From Actinacidiphila alni (GTDB lineage: Bacteria > Actinomycetota > Actinomycetes > Streptomycetales > Streptomycetaceae), in NCBI RefSeq assembly GCF_900112845.1, contig NZ_FONG01000015.1, positions 1-64,000 on the forward strand: a stretch of DNA of 64,000 bases. Reading direction: 5' to 3'. Both the position numbers and the translations under genes were made by a program. The notes under the pieces were generated by a model that ran no database searches, was not told where the DNA came from, and saw only the letters and a list, made by a program, of their open reading frames with translations. Below, one piece after another: positions 34,659-44,127 of the stretch. Each line of letters starts with the position of its first letter. Position 1 is the stretch's first letter.

Positions 34659-35572
34659 ATGGTTATGGCGATGGCGGTGGATGTGCACGGACGTGACCTG
34701 CGGTATTTCCTGGCGGTGGCCGAGGAGCTGCACTTCACGCGGGCCGCCGAGCGGCTCTTCGTCTCGCAGCCCGCGCTCAGCAAGCAGGTCAGGGCGCTGG
34801 AGTCGCAGCTCGGCACCCCGCTGTTCGTCCGCGCCCCGCGCGGTGTCTCGCTGACCGCCGCGGGCGCCGCCCTCGTGCCGCACGCGCGGCGCGTACTCGG
34901 CGCCTGGGACGAGGCGTGGGCGGCCGTCGAGGAGGCCGGGGCGGCCGAACGCGGCACGCTGACGGTCGGGATGAGCACCAGCCCCGGGCGCGGCGGGCTG
35001 CTGCCCGCGATCAGGTCCCGCTTCACCGCGGCCCATCCGGAGGCCACCGTCCGTCTGCGGCAGGTGAGTTGGGACGACCCGACGGCGGCAGCGATGTCGC
35101 CTTCGTCTGGCTGCCGTTGCCGGGGCAGGAGCGGTACGACAGCCTCGTCGTCGCCGAGGAACCGCGGCTGGTCGCGCTGCCTGACACCCACCCGCTCGCC
35201 GCCCGTACCCCCGTCGGCGCGCCCGTCGACTTCGCGGACCTGCTCGACGAGCCCTTCCTCGCGCTGCCCGCCGCAGCGGGCCCGCTGCGCGACTACTGGC
35301 TCGCCACCGACGCCAGGGCCGGCCGCCCCGCCCGGATCGGCGCCGAGGTGGCGAGCACGGAGGAGACGTACGAGGCGCTCGTCGCCGGTCTCGGCGTCGT
35401 CCTGCTCGCCGCGGGCAACGCGCCGCTGGTCACCCTCGGCGGCGTCACCACCCGCCCGGTCCGCGGTGTCTCCCCCAGCCGTTTCGCCCTCGCCTGGCCC
35501 CGGGACACCCCGCGCCCGCTGGTCCGCGGCTACGTACGCGCCTGCCGGCGGGCGACGGCGGCGCGGCCGTGA
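34659..35572 (+). pseudogene. LysR-family regulator interrupted by a frameshift
   Basis: The N-terminal half (to about base 35085) has the LysR helix-turn-helix (LRYFLAVAEELHFTRAAERL, FVSQPALSKQVRALE) and the linker. The ligand-binding half continues in a different frame (DVAFVWLPLPGQERYDSL, then YVRACRR, stop at 35572). The frame changes within GACGGCGGCAGCGATGTC (about 35082-35100), a net -1. Relatives usually have a few more residues between WDDPT and DVAFVW, so a small deletion between GACGG-like repeats is plausible. A sequencing error cannot be excluded. It is divergent from the SDR. Confidence 0.75.
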
Positions 35573-35591
35573 CGCGTCCTCGGCCGCGGGC

Positions 35592-36699
35592 TCACTTCTC
35601 CTGCTTCTCCTGCTTCTCCTGAGCCGCCGCAGGGAGTTCGACCGTGATGCGCAGGCCACCGTCGCGGCGCGGGGTGAGGGTGAGGGTGCCGTCGTGGGCG
35701 TGGGTGATGGACCGGACGATGGCCAGGCCGAGGCCGACGCCCGCCTGGTCGGTGTGGACGCGTTCGGTGCCGCGCTGGAACGGCTCGGTGAGGGCCGCGA
35801 CCAGGTCGGGCGTGAGCTTGTCGCCGGTGTTCTCGACGGTGAGGAGCGCCGTCCCGGGCCCGACGGCGGTGTGCACCCGCACCATGGCGCCCGCGCCGCT
35901 CACGGGGTCGGGACCGCTCAGATTGTGGACGATCGCGTTGTGCACGAGATTCGTCGTCAGCTGGAGCAGCAGCGGCTGCGAGCCGAGCGCCGGGGCGATG
36001 TCGCCCGAGGTGCCGAGCGTGACGCCGCGTTTCTCGGCGAGCGGCAGCAGCGTCTCGGCGGCCTCGTCCACCAGCAGGGACAGGTCGACGGGTGCGCGGG
36101 TGAAGGAGCCCTGGTCGGCGCGGCTGAGGATGAGCAGCGCCTCGGTGAGGTCGATCGCGCGGGTGTTGACGGCGCGCAGCCGGTCGACGAGTTCGGCGTT
36201 GTCGCGGTCCGGGTCGTGCCGGGCGACGTCGAGCAGGGCCTGCGAGATCGCCAGCGGGGTGCGCAGCTCGTGCGAGGCGTTGGCGGCGAACCGCCGCTGC
36301 TCGGCGTCGTGCGCCTCCAGCCGGGCGAGCATCGTGTCGAAGGCGTCGGCCAGTTCGCGGAATTCGTCCCACCGGCCCGGCAGCCGGACCCGGTGGGACA
36401 GCGATCCGTGGGTGGCCAGCCGGGTGGCCTCGGTGATCCGATGCAGCGGCGCGAGCATCCGCCCGGACAGGATCCAGCCGCCCGCAAGGCCGAGGACCAG
36501 CAGGAACGCCAGTACGGCGACCGTCGTCGGGCCGAATTCGCGCAGCAGCGCGCGGCGGCTCTCCACGACCACGATCAGCCCGGGGTGGATGCGGTAGAAG
36601 AGCGACACCCACATGACGCCGAGCAGCACCACACCCGCGAACATCAGGAACGCGGCGTAGCTGATGGTGAGTTTGAGGCGGACGCTCAGGCCGGGCGCC

Positions 36700-36707
<8 letters not shown>
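35592..36707 (-). CDS. vanS: VanS sensor histidine kinase
   Basis: A 371-residue sensor. TM1 (TISYAAFLMFAGVVLLGVMW), a short extracytoplasmic loop (FYRIHPGLIVVVESRRALLR) and TM2 (VAVLAFLLVLGLAGGWIL) are followed by HAMP, HisKA with NASHELRTPL (H146) and HATPase with VHNAIVHNL, VENTGD and GVGLGLAI. The short loop is typical of actinomycete VanS, which senses glycopeptides. The gene begins at a GTG overlapping the vanR stop by 8 bases. The C-terminus repeats EKQEKQEK. Confidence 0.93.
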
Positions 36708-37458
<751 letters not shown>

Positions 37459-37536
37459 GCTACGAGGCGGCGCATATCGTCGGCATATCGAAAAGCCCAT
37501 ACGCGGCGGCAACACCCCACTGCCTTGGCTGGGCGC
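37459..37536. promoter_or_regulatory. Divergent vanR / vanK promoter with VanR-type box
   Basis: 78 bases between two divergent leaderless-looking genes. Direct repeats GCATATCG occur at 37472-37479 and 37483-37490, with CCCATACGC at 37496. The block CCCATACGC, GGCAAC, GCCTT, CTGGGCGCATG recurs before vanH with the same 41-base distance from CCCATACGC to the ATG. Confidence 0.8.
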
Positions 37537-38727
37537 ATGTCCAACGGTTCCCACAGCGCACCCGCCCCTGCCCCCGTACCCGTACCCGTACCCGTACCCG
37601 TAAGCCTGACCGTCGCGCCGATCAGCGCGGCCGAGCATCTGGCGTACGTACGGTCGCGGCGGTCGGTCAGTTTTTTGCAGACACCGGCCTGGGGGCGGGT
37701 GAAGACCGAATGGCGGGCGGAATCCCTGGGCTGGTACGGGCCGGGCGCCCGGCTGACCGGCGCCGGGCTCGTCCTGCACCGGCCGGTGCCGCGGCTGGAC
37801 AATTTCACGCTGGCCTACCTGCCGTGGGGCCCGGACATCGACTGGTCCGGCGACATCGACGCGTGGCTCGCCCCGCTGGCCGCCCACCTCAAGGCACGCG
37901 GCGCCTTCGCGATCCGGCTCTGCCCGCCGGTGGCCACCCACACCTGGAGCGCCGCGCAGGTCAAGGAGGGCATCGCCGACCCGGGCGTCCGCCGGCTCAC
38001 CGACCTGCCGGGCGAGCCGGACCCGGTCGGGGTCCGGGTGACCGAGCGGCTGCGGGCGGGCGGCTGGCTGCCGCAGAGCCCGGAGGACGGCTTCGGCGCC
38101 GGGCAGCCGCAGTTCACGTACGAAGTCCCGCTCGCCGGGCGGAGCGAGCAGGACGTGCTCGGCGGCATGAATCAGCTCTGGCGGCGCAACATCAAGAAGG
38201 CCGCCAAGGAGGGGGTCGAGGTCACGGTCGGTTCCGGCCCGGCGGACCTGCGCGCCTTCCACGAGCTGTACGTCCACACTGCCGCGCGGGACCGCTTCAC
38301 GCCCCGGCCGCTGTCGTACTTCACGACGATGGCCGCGGAGATGAGCGCGGAGGACGCCTCCCGGTTCACCCTTTACCTCGCCCGGCATCAGGGTGACCTC
38401 GTGGCCGCCACCCTCATGGTCCGCGTCGGCGGCCACGCCTGGTACACCTACGGTGCCTCCTCCACCGCCAAGCGCGAGGTGCGCGGTTCCAACGCTCTTC
38501 AGTGGGCCATGGTCCGGGCCGCTCTTGCCTCCGGCTGCGACACGTACGATCTTCGCGGCATTACGCCGACGCTCGACGTGGACGACCCGCACGTGGGTCT
38601 GGTCCAGTTCAAGGTCGGTACCGGCGGGCGCGCCGTGCGCTACGTCGGTGAGTGGGATTTGCCCTTGCGGCCCCTCGTCCACCGGGCCTTCGACCTCTTC
38701 ATGCGCCGCCGCGCCAGAAGCCTCTGA
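37537..38727 (+). CDS. vanK: VanK, FemX-like peptidyltransferase
   Basis: A 396-residue Fem-family (double-GNAT) aminoacyltransferase. In Streptomyces VanK adds Gly to precursors ending in D-Ala-D-Lac and is needed for inducible resistance. Supporting features: LQTPAWGRVKTEW (the conserved PxW near the N-terminus), NQLWRRNIKKAAKEGV, LYLARHQGDLVAATLMVRVG, and the final TPTLDVDDPHVGLVQFKVGTGG. The N-terminus contains a low-complexity PAPVPVPVPVPV run. The ATG at 37537 has no Shine-Dalgarno sequence and follows the conserved box, so translation is probably leaderless. Confidence 0.9.
   Translation: MSNGSHSAPAPAPVPVPVPVPVSLTVAPISAAEHLAYVRSRRSVSFLQTPAWGRVKTEWRAESLGWYGPGARLTGAGLVLHRPVPRLDNFTLAYLPWGPDIDWSGDIDAWLAPLAAHLKARGAFAIRLCPPVATHTWSAAQVKEGIADPGVRRLTDLPGEPDPVGVRVTERLRAGGWLPQSPEDGFGAGQPQFTYEVPLAGRSEQDVLGGMNQLWRRNIKKAAKEGVEVTVGSGPADLRAFHELYVHTAARDRFTPRPLSYFTTMAAEMSAEDASRFTLYLARHQGDLVAATLMVRVGGHAWYTYGASSTAKREVRGSNALQWAMVRAALASGCDTYDLRGITPTLDVDDPHVGLVQFKVGTGGRAVRYVGEWDLPLRPLVHRAFDLFMRRRARSL
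37574..37602 (+). repeat. Hexanucleotide repeat (CCCGTA)n in vanK
   Basis: About five copies encode Val-Pro. Changes are in multiples of six bases and keep the frame. Confidence 0.85.
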
Positions 38728-38736
38728 CCCGCGCGT

Positions 38737-39146
38737 GCGGAGGACGGTGCCTGATCCCCTGCCGGGGGCGCCTGAGGTCTCCTGCGGAGGACGGTGCCCC
38801 GTTAGGGGCGCGGGGAACTGCGCGCTCAGCCCACGCGCGCCTTCAGGCGAAAAACCGCCCCCAGCGGGGCAGACGCTGTTTGTTTTGCGACCACCGGGCC
38901 GGTGGGGGCGGGCCGCGCAGTTCCCCGCGCCCCTATCGGGCACCCACTTCCGCCAGCGCAGCGCGCGTCCCCGCGCCCCTAAAAGACCTGACTCACCGCA
39001 CTCCGCAGGAGATCGGGCACCCCCGACAAGGGATCACGCACCGCACTCCGCAGGAGACATCAGGCACCCCACCCCCGGAGGGGCACCGCACTCCGCAGGA
39101 GATTACGCACCCATCCACCCCGGCAGGGGCACCGTCTTCCGCCGGA
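38737..39146. repeat. Intergenic repeat cluster with a long inverted repeat
   Basis: The gap after vanK contains (a) a large inverted repeat with arms AGGGGCGCGGGGAACTGCGCG (about 38804-38824) and its complement (about 38914-38934), a sequence widely repeated in Streptomyces genomes; (b) CACCGCACTCCGCAGGAGA in three perfect direct copies at 38994-39012, 39039-39057 and 39084-39102, with a degenerate one at 39130; (c) inverted versions of (b) at about 38737-38753 and 38776-38797. No ORF or tRNA is present. It could form a strong RNA structure ending vanK and, from the other side, murF transcription. Confidence 0.85.
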
Positions 39147-39194
39147 GGGGGACGTATTCCGCAGGGTGCGGGGGCGGCGGGGTGGGCCCCGGGG

Positions 39195-40562
39195 TTATGC
39201 CAGGGCAGCGGCAACTTCGTCGAGGCGGGCGCCCCGGGAGCCCTTGACGAGGATCACGTCGTCCGGGCGGAGGCGGGCCCGGAGCCAGGCGACGGCGGCG
39301 GCGCGGTCGGCGAGGGGCACCGCCCGGGCGCCGGCGCCGTCGGCGATGGGGAGGGCGCCGGCCCCGACGACGGCCACGACATCGGCCCGCGCGGCGGCGT
39401 ACTCCCCCACGGCCCGGTGCGCGTCAGCACTCTCCGCCCCGAGTTCGAGCATCTCGCCGAGCACGGCGATCCGCCGCCCGCCCGCGACAGCGGCCAGCGC
39501 GTCGAGAGCCGCCCGCGTGGAATCGGGATTGGCGTTGTAGGAGTCATTGAGCAGCCGCGCCCCGCAGGCGAGCCCGCGCAGCTCCATGCGCCACTTGGAC
39601 AGGGCCGCCCCGGCAAGCGCCGCCGGGGCGGCGTCGAGCGGCACCCCGACGGCCAGGGCCGCCGCCACCGCGGCGGACGCGTTGAGCGCGAGGTGCGCGC
39701 CGGTGAAGGGCAGCGCGACGGACGCGGAACCGTCGGCGGTGCGCAGGGTGAAGGAGGGCCGGCCGAGCGGGTCGAGCGCGAGGCCGCGCACGGCCACGTC
39801 GGCGTGCCCGGCCCGCCCGAAGGTCCGCACCGGCCCGTCGGTGAGGGCGCGCATGGCGACCACGCGGGGATCGTCGCCGTTGAGGACGGCGGTGCCGCCG
39901 GGCGCCAGGCCGCGTACCAGCTCGCCCTTGGTCCTGGCGATGGCCGCGCGCGACCCGAACTCGCCGAGGTGGGCCTGCCCGACATTGAGGACGACGGCGA
40001 CGTCCGGCGCGACCAGGCCGGTCAGCGCCGCGATGTCGCCGACGCGCCGGGCGCCCATCTCCAGGACGAGGAAACGGGTGTTCCTGTCGGCGCGGAGCAT
40101 GGTGAGCGGCACGCCCAGCTCGTTGTTGAGCGAACCGGCGGTGGCGACGGTCGGCCCGGCGGTCGCCAGGACGGCCGCCGTCAGGTCCTTGGTGCTGGTC
40201 TTGCCCTGGGAGCCGGTGAGCGCGACAACGGTGAGGCCGCCGCCGGGCCGGCCGTCGCGTTCGGCGCGCAGCCGGGCGACGGCGTGGGCGGCGAGCGCCT
40301 GGAGCGCGGCCCGCGCGTCCGGCACTACGACGGTGGGCAGCGCGGTGGGCCGCGTCCCGAGGACGACGGTCGCGCCCGCTTCGCCCGCCGCCGCGGCGTG
40401 GTCGTGGCCGTCGGTGTGCTCGCCGGCGAAGGCGACGAAGAGGCCGCCGGGCTCGGCGGCCCGGCTGTCGAGGACGGCGGGCGCGCGGACCTCGGCCGCC
40501 GCGTCGCCGGCCACCGTGCCGCCGACGACAGCGGCGATCCCGCCGGCGGTGAGCGGAATCAT
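39195..40562 (-). CDS. murF: MurF-type ligase in the van cluster
   Basis: A 455-residue UDP-MurNAc-tripeptide:D-Ala-D-Ala(-Lac) ligase homologue. Features: the N-terminal DSRAAEPGGLFVAFAGEHTD, the ATP loop LTGSQGKTSTKDL, SLNNELGVPLTMLRA, LEMGARRVGDIAALT, NVGQAHLGEFGS and the C-terminal NDSYNANPDSTRAAL. Extra murF copies are known in glycopeptide resistance regions, where they attach the D-Ala-D-Lac depsipeptide. It lies inverted between vanK and vanH, and its promoter region carries the same box, so it probably belongs to the VanR regulon. Its ATG overlaps a 14-codon upstream ORF (ATGA). Confidence 0.93.
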   Translation of the reverse strand: MIPLTAGGIAAVVGGTVAGDAAAEVRAPAVLDSRAAEPGGLFVAFAGEHTDGHDHAAAAGEAGATVVLGTRPTALPTVVVPDARAALQALAAHAVARLRAERDGRPGGGLTVVALTGSQGKTSTKDLTAAVLATAGPTVATAGSLNNELGVPLTMLRADRNTRFLVLEMGARRVGDIAALTGLVAPDVAVVLNVGQAHLGEFGSRAAIARTKGELVRGLAPGGTAVLNGDDPRVVAMRALTDGPVRTFGRAGHADVAVRGLALDPLGRPSFTLRTADGSASVALPFTGAHLALNASAAVAAALAVGVPLDAAPAALAGAALSKWRMELRGLACGARLLNDSYNANPDSTRAALDALAAVAGGRRIAVLGEMLELGAESADAHRAVGEYAAARADVVAVVGAGALPIADGAGARAVPLADRAAAVAWLRARLRPDDVILVKGSRGARLDEVAAALA

Positions 40563-40603
40563 GCGTGGGCGGCGCGCGGGCCGCGGAAGACGTCGGAATT
40601 CAT
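40559..40603 (-). CDS. Possible 14-codon leaderless ORF coupled to murF
   Basis: ATG at 40603 encodes MNSDVFRGPRAAHA and stops at TGA sharing bases with the murF ATG (ATGA). The ATG occupies the same place relative to the promoter box as the vanK and vanH starts (42 versus 41 bases). It may deliver ribosomes to murF, which has no good Shine-Dalgarno. Confidence 0.45.
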   Translation of the reverse strand: MNSDVFRGPRAAHA

Positions 40604-40746
40604 GCCGTGCAGTCAAGGCGGCGCGGTGTTGCCCGCCCGTATCCGATTTCCGATACGCGGACCATATCTTACCCGTCGGTAACGTATTGCCGGTATATCG
40701 GAATTCCCATACGCACCGGCAACGCGCCGCCGCCTTCACTGGGCGC
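40604..40746. promoter_or_regulatory. Divergent murF / vanH promoter with two VanR-type boxes
   Basis: On the plus strand, GGTATATCGGAATTCCCATACGC (the CCCATACGC part at 40706), GGCAAC (40718), CGCCTTCACTGGGCGC lead into the vanH ATG. On the minus strand a related block (40637-40658 onward: TATCGGAAATCGGATACGG, GGGCAAC, GCCTTGACTG) leads into the mini-ORF ATG. A conserved CTTnnCT near position -14 to -8 may be the -10 element. Confidence 0.8.
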
Positions 40747-41772
40747 ATGACCACCAGCGAACCGATCTCGTCGCCCGCCACGGGAACCACCGCGGGAATC
40801 ACCACGGGAATCACCGCCTACGGATGCGGCCGCGACGAGGCCGCGCTCTTCCGGGAGCTGGCGGCACGCCACGGCGTCACGGTGACCGTCACGGACGCGC
40901 CGGTCTCGGCGGCCAACTCCGCCCTGGCGGCCGGGAACCGGTGCGTGAGCGTCGGCCACAAGACACCCGTCACGCATGCCGCGCTGCGCGCGCTGGCCCG
41001 GGCCGGCGTCGCGTACGTCTCCACCCGGAGCATCGGCTGCAACCACATCGACGTCGCGTACGCCAAGCGCCTCGGCATGTGCGTCGGCAACGTCTCCTAT
41101 TCGCCCGACAGCGTCGCCGATTACACGCTGATGCTGATGCTGATGGCGGTCCGGCACGCGAAGCCGATGATCCGCCGCACCGATGTGCACGACTACCGGC
41201 TGCACGAGGTCCGCGGCCGGGAACTGCGCGATCTGACGGTCGGCGTCGTCGGCACCGGCCGGATCGGTACGGCCGTCCTCGGCCGGCTGCGCGGCTTCGG
41301 CTGCCGGACGCTGACGTACGACAGCAGGACACCCGACGGCGGAAGCGCGGCCGGGCACGTACCGCTGGACACCCTGCTGCGGCAGAGCGACATCGTCACC
41401 CTGCACACCCCGCTCACCGCGGCCACCCACCACCTGCTGGACCGGCGCCGCATCGGCGCGATGAAGCGCGACGCGTACGTCGTCAACACCGGGCGCGGCG
41501 CGCTGCTCGACACCGCCGCCCTGGTCGAGGCGCTGGAGAGCGGCCGGCTCGGCGGCGCGGCGCTTGACGTCCTCGAAGGCGAGGAGGGCGTCTTCTACGC
41601 CGACCGCCGCGATACGCCGATCGACAGCAAAGCGCTGCTCCGGCTCCAGGAGATGCCGCAGGTGCTGATCAGTCCGCACACGGCCTACTTCACCGACCAC
41701 GCCCTGCGCGACACGGTCGAGAACTCCCTTGCCAACTGCCTGACCTTCGAAAGCGGGAATCCACATGACTGA
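40747..41772 (+). CDS. vanH: VanH D-lactate dehydrogenase
   Basis: A 341-residue D-2-hydroxyacid dehydrogenase reducing pyruvate to D-lactate. The NAD motif GVVGTGRIGTAVLGRL lies near residues 164-180. Arg, Glu and His catalytic sites are recognisable in VNTGRGALLDTAALVEAL, DVLEGEEG and ISPHTAYFTDHAL. SIGCNHIDVAYAKRLGM is the VanH/LdhA-type substrate region. It overlaps vanA by 8 bases, the first pair of an operon. Start at 40747 as the promoter box dictates; no Shine-Dalgarno. Confidence 0.97.
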   Translation: MTTSEPISSPATGTTAGITTGITAYGCGRDEAALFRELAARHGVTVTVTDAPVSAANSALAAGNRCVSVGHKTPVTHAALRALARAGVAYVSTRSIGCNHIDVAYAKRLGMCVGNVSYSPDSVADYTLMLMLMAVRHAKPMIRRTDVHDYRLHEVRGRELRDLTVGVVGTGRIGTAVLGRLRGFGCRTLTYDSRTPDGGSAAGHVPLDTLLRQSDIVTLHTPLTAATHHLLDRRRIGAMKRDAYVVNTGRGALLDTAALVEALESGRLGGAALDVLEGEEGVFYADRRDTPIDSKALLRLQEMPQVLISPHTAYFTDHALRDTVENSLANCLTFESGNPHD

Positions 41773-42841
41773 CACCACGGGGAAGTTGAAGCTCGGCATC
41801 CTCTTCGGCGGCGCCTGCGAGGAGCACGCCGTCTCCGTCAAGTCCGCGCGGGAAGTCGCCGCGAGCCTGGACACCACGAAATACGAGCCCTACTGGATCG
41901 GCATCACCAAGGACGGCGCCTGGCGGCTGTGCGACGGCCCGCGCCCCGACTGGGAGACCACCGGCTCCCGCCCCGCCCTGCTCTCGCCCGACCGCGCCGT
42001 ACGCGGCCTGCTCGTCCTCGAACAGGGCCGTTACGGCACCGTCGGCCTCGACGCCGTCCTGCCCGTGCTGCACGGCAGATTCGGCGAGGACGGCGCGATC
42101 CAGGGCCTGTTGGAGCTGTCCGGCATCCCGTACGCGGGCTGCGACATCCAGAGTTCGGCGCTGTGCATGGACAAGTCCCTGGCGTACGCGGTGGTCGCCG
42201 CCGCGGGCATCGCGACCCCGGACTTCCGGACCGTCACCGCGGCCTCGGACGCCCTCGACGACGGCTCCGAGGGGCTCGGCGCCGGCCGGCTCACGTATCC
42301 CGTCTTCGTCAAGCCCGCCCGCTCCGGCTCGTCCTTCGGCGTCAGCAAGGTGACCCGCGAGGAGGACCTGGCGGGCGCGGTGCGGGAGGCGCGGCGGTAC
42401 GACAGCAAGGTGCTGATCGAGGGCGCGGTCGCCGGCAGCGAGGTCGGCTGCGCCGTGCTGGGCGTCGACCCGGACCTGATCACCGGCGAGGTCGACCACA
42501 TCGCGCTGTCCCACGGCTTCTTCCGTATCCACCAGGAGGACGCGCCCGAGACCGGCTCGGAGAACTCCACCCCGATCGTGCCCGCCGACATCCCGGCGCA
42601 GGCGCGTGCCCTGGTCCAGGAGACGGCCAAGGCCGTCTACCGCGCCCTGGGCTGCCGGGGTCTGGCGCGGGTGGACATGTTCCTCACCGAGGACGGCCGT
42701 GTCGTGCTCAACGAGGTCAACACCCTGCCCGGCCTGACCTCGTACAGCCGCTACCCCCGGATGATGGCCGCCGCCGGGATGCCGCTCGGCGACGTGCTGG
42801 ACCGGATCATCACGCTCACGCTCGCGGGGAAGGACCGATGA
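41765..42841 (+). CDS. vanA: VanA-type D-alanine-D-lactate ligase
   Basis: A 358-residue ATP-grasp ligase making D-Ala-D-Lac. The N-terminus has LGILFGGACEEHAVSVKSAR, then HGRFGEDGAIQGLLEL, GCDIQSSALCMDKSLAYAVV and NEVNTLPGLTSYSRYPRMM. The omega-loop sequence ALSHGFFRIHQED carries H256 at the position characteristic of D-Lac ligases (VanA/VanB) rather than the Tyr of Ddl. SENSTPIVPADI follows. It begins inside the vanH stop and overlaps vanX by 4 bases. Confidence 0.97.
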   Translation: MTDTTGKLKLGILFGGACEEHAVSVKSAREVAASLDTTKYEPYWIGITKDGAWRLCDGPRPDWETTGSRPALLSPDRAVRGLLVLEQGRYGTVGLDAVLPVLHGRFGEDGAIQGLLELSGIPYAGCDIQSSALCMDKSLAYAVVAAAGIATPDFRTVTAASDALDDGSEGLGAGRLTYPVFVKPARSGSSFGVSKVTREEDLAGAVREARRYDSKVLIEGAVAGSEVGCAVLGVDPDLITGEVDHIALSHGFFRIHQEDAPETGSENSTPIVPADIPAQARALVQETAKAVYRALGCRGLARVDMFLTEDGRVVLNEVNTLPGLTSYSRYPRMMAAAGMPLGDVLDRIITLTLAGKDR

Positions 42842-43446
42842 ACGACGACTTCGCCTTCGTGGACGAACTGGTCCCCGGCATACGCTGGGACGCCAAGTAC
42901 GCGACCTGGGACAACTTCACCGGCAGGCCCGTCGACGGCTACCCCGTCAACCGTGTCGCCGGCACCCGGGCGCTGTGCGCGGCCCTGGAGAAGGCGCGCG
43001 ACAAGGCCGAATCCCTCGGCTTCGGGCTGCTGTTGTGGGACGGCTACCGCCCGCAGCGCGCCGTCGACCGCTTCCTGGACTGGTCGCGGCAGCCGGAGGA
43101 CGGCCGCACCAAGCCGCGGCACTACCCCCGTATTGCGCGGCCCGAGATGTTCGAGCGGGGCTATGTGGCCGCCAAGTCCGGCCACAGCAGGGGCAGTACG
43201 GTCGACCTGACGCTCTTCGACCTCGCGACCGGCGAACTCGCCGCCATGGGCGGCGGCCACGACCTGATGGACCCGGTCTCGCACCACGGCGCGCCCGGCG
43301 TCCCCGCGGCCGCGGCCCGCAACCGGACGCAGCTGCGCTGCGTGATGGAGTCGTGCGGCTTCGCCTCGTACGCGTGCGAGTGGTGGCACTACACGCTCAC
43401 CGACGAGCCGTACCCGGACACGTACTTCGACTTCCCGCTGGGATAA
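42838..43446 (+). CDS. vanX: VanX D-Ala-D-Ala dipeptidase
   Basis: A 202-residue zinc peptidase hydrolysing D-Ala-D-Ala to deplete the susceptible precursor. The zinc ligands and catalytic Glu match VanX numbering: H116 and D123 (SGHSRGSTVDLT) and E181, H184 (CEWWHYTL). The N-terminal GIRWDAKYATWDNFTGRPVDG is family-typical. It is the last gene of the vanHAX operon and converges with the NarL-type system 24 bases later. Confidence 0.97.
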   Translation: MNDDFAFVDELVPGIRWDAKYATWDNFTGRPVDGYPVNRVAGTRALCAALEKARDKAESLGFGLLLWDGYRPQRAVDRFLDWSRQPEDGRTKPRHYPRIARPEMFERGYVAAKSGHSRGSTVDLTLFDLATGELAAMGGGHDLMDPVSHHGAPGVPAAAARNRTQLRCVMESCGFASYACEWWHYTLTDEPYPDTYFDFPLG

Positions 43447-43470
43447 CGGGAGTTCGGGGTCCGGCGCGGG

Positions 43471-44127
43471 TCAGCAGGGCTTCACCAGACCCGCGTCGTA
43501 GGCGAAGATCACCGCCTGCACGCGGTCCCGGGCCCCGATCTTGCCGAGCACCCGGCTCACATGGGACTTGACCGTGGACTCGGCGAGCGAGAAGCGTTCG
43601 GCGATCTCGGTGTTGCTCCAGCCGGTGGCCATCGCGGTGAGCACCTCGCGTTCGCGGTCGGTCAACGCGGCGAGCCTGCGCTCCTGTTCGGCGGTCCGGC
43701 CCGGGATCCGGTCGGCGAAGGCGTCGAGCAGTTTCCGGGTCAGTCCCGGCGCGATGACGGCGTCGCCCGCGGCCACCGCCCGTACGCCCGCGATCAGTTC
43801 GTCCGGCAGGGCGTCCTTGAGCAGGAAGCCGCTGGCGCCGGCCCGCAACGCCGCGTAGGCGTACTCGTCGAGGTCGAAGGTGGTCAGGACCAGGACGCGG
43901 GAACGGCCGCCGGACCGCACGATGCGGCGGGTGGCCTCGATGCCGTCCATGCCGGGCATCCGGACGTCCATCAGTACGACGTCGGGGCGCAGTTCGGCGG
44001 TCATGCGCACCGCCTCCGCGCCGTGCGTGGCCTCGCCGACGACGGCCACGTCCGGGTGCTGCTCCATCAGCATGCTGAAGCCGAGCCGTTGCAGGGCCTG
44101 GTCGTCGACGATCAGAACGGTGGTCAT
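43471..44127 (-). CDS. NarL/LuxR-type response regulator
   Basis: A 218-residue regulator. The receiver has IVDDQALQRLGFSML, D54 in VVLMDVRMPGMDGIE and K in ASGFLLKDALPDEL. The C-terminal LuxR HTH is LTDREREVLTAMATGWSNTE, IAERFSLAESTVKSHVSRVL. It overlaps the histidine kinase by ATGA, so the kinase-regulator pair is one unit. The gene following upstream is a divergent-free MMPL transporter, which may be its target. Confidence 0.95.
   Translation of the reverse strand: MTTVLIVDDQALQRLGFSMLMEQHPDVAVVGEATHGAEAVRMTAELRPDVVLMDVRMPGMDGIEATRRIVRSGGRSRVLVLTTFDLDEYAYAALRAGASGFLLKDALPDELIAGVRAVAAGDAVIAPGLTRKLLDAFADRIPGRTAEQERRLAALTDREREVLTAMATGWSNTEIAERFSLAESTVKSHVSRVLGKIGARDRVQAVIFAYDAGLVKPC

Noticed and set aside
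38994..39146. Possible CRISPR array
   Set aside because: Only three exact short repeats, with GC-rich unit length about 45, no consistent spacer composition and no cas genes.
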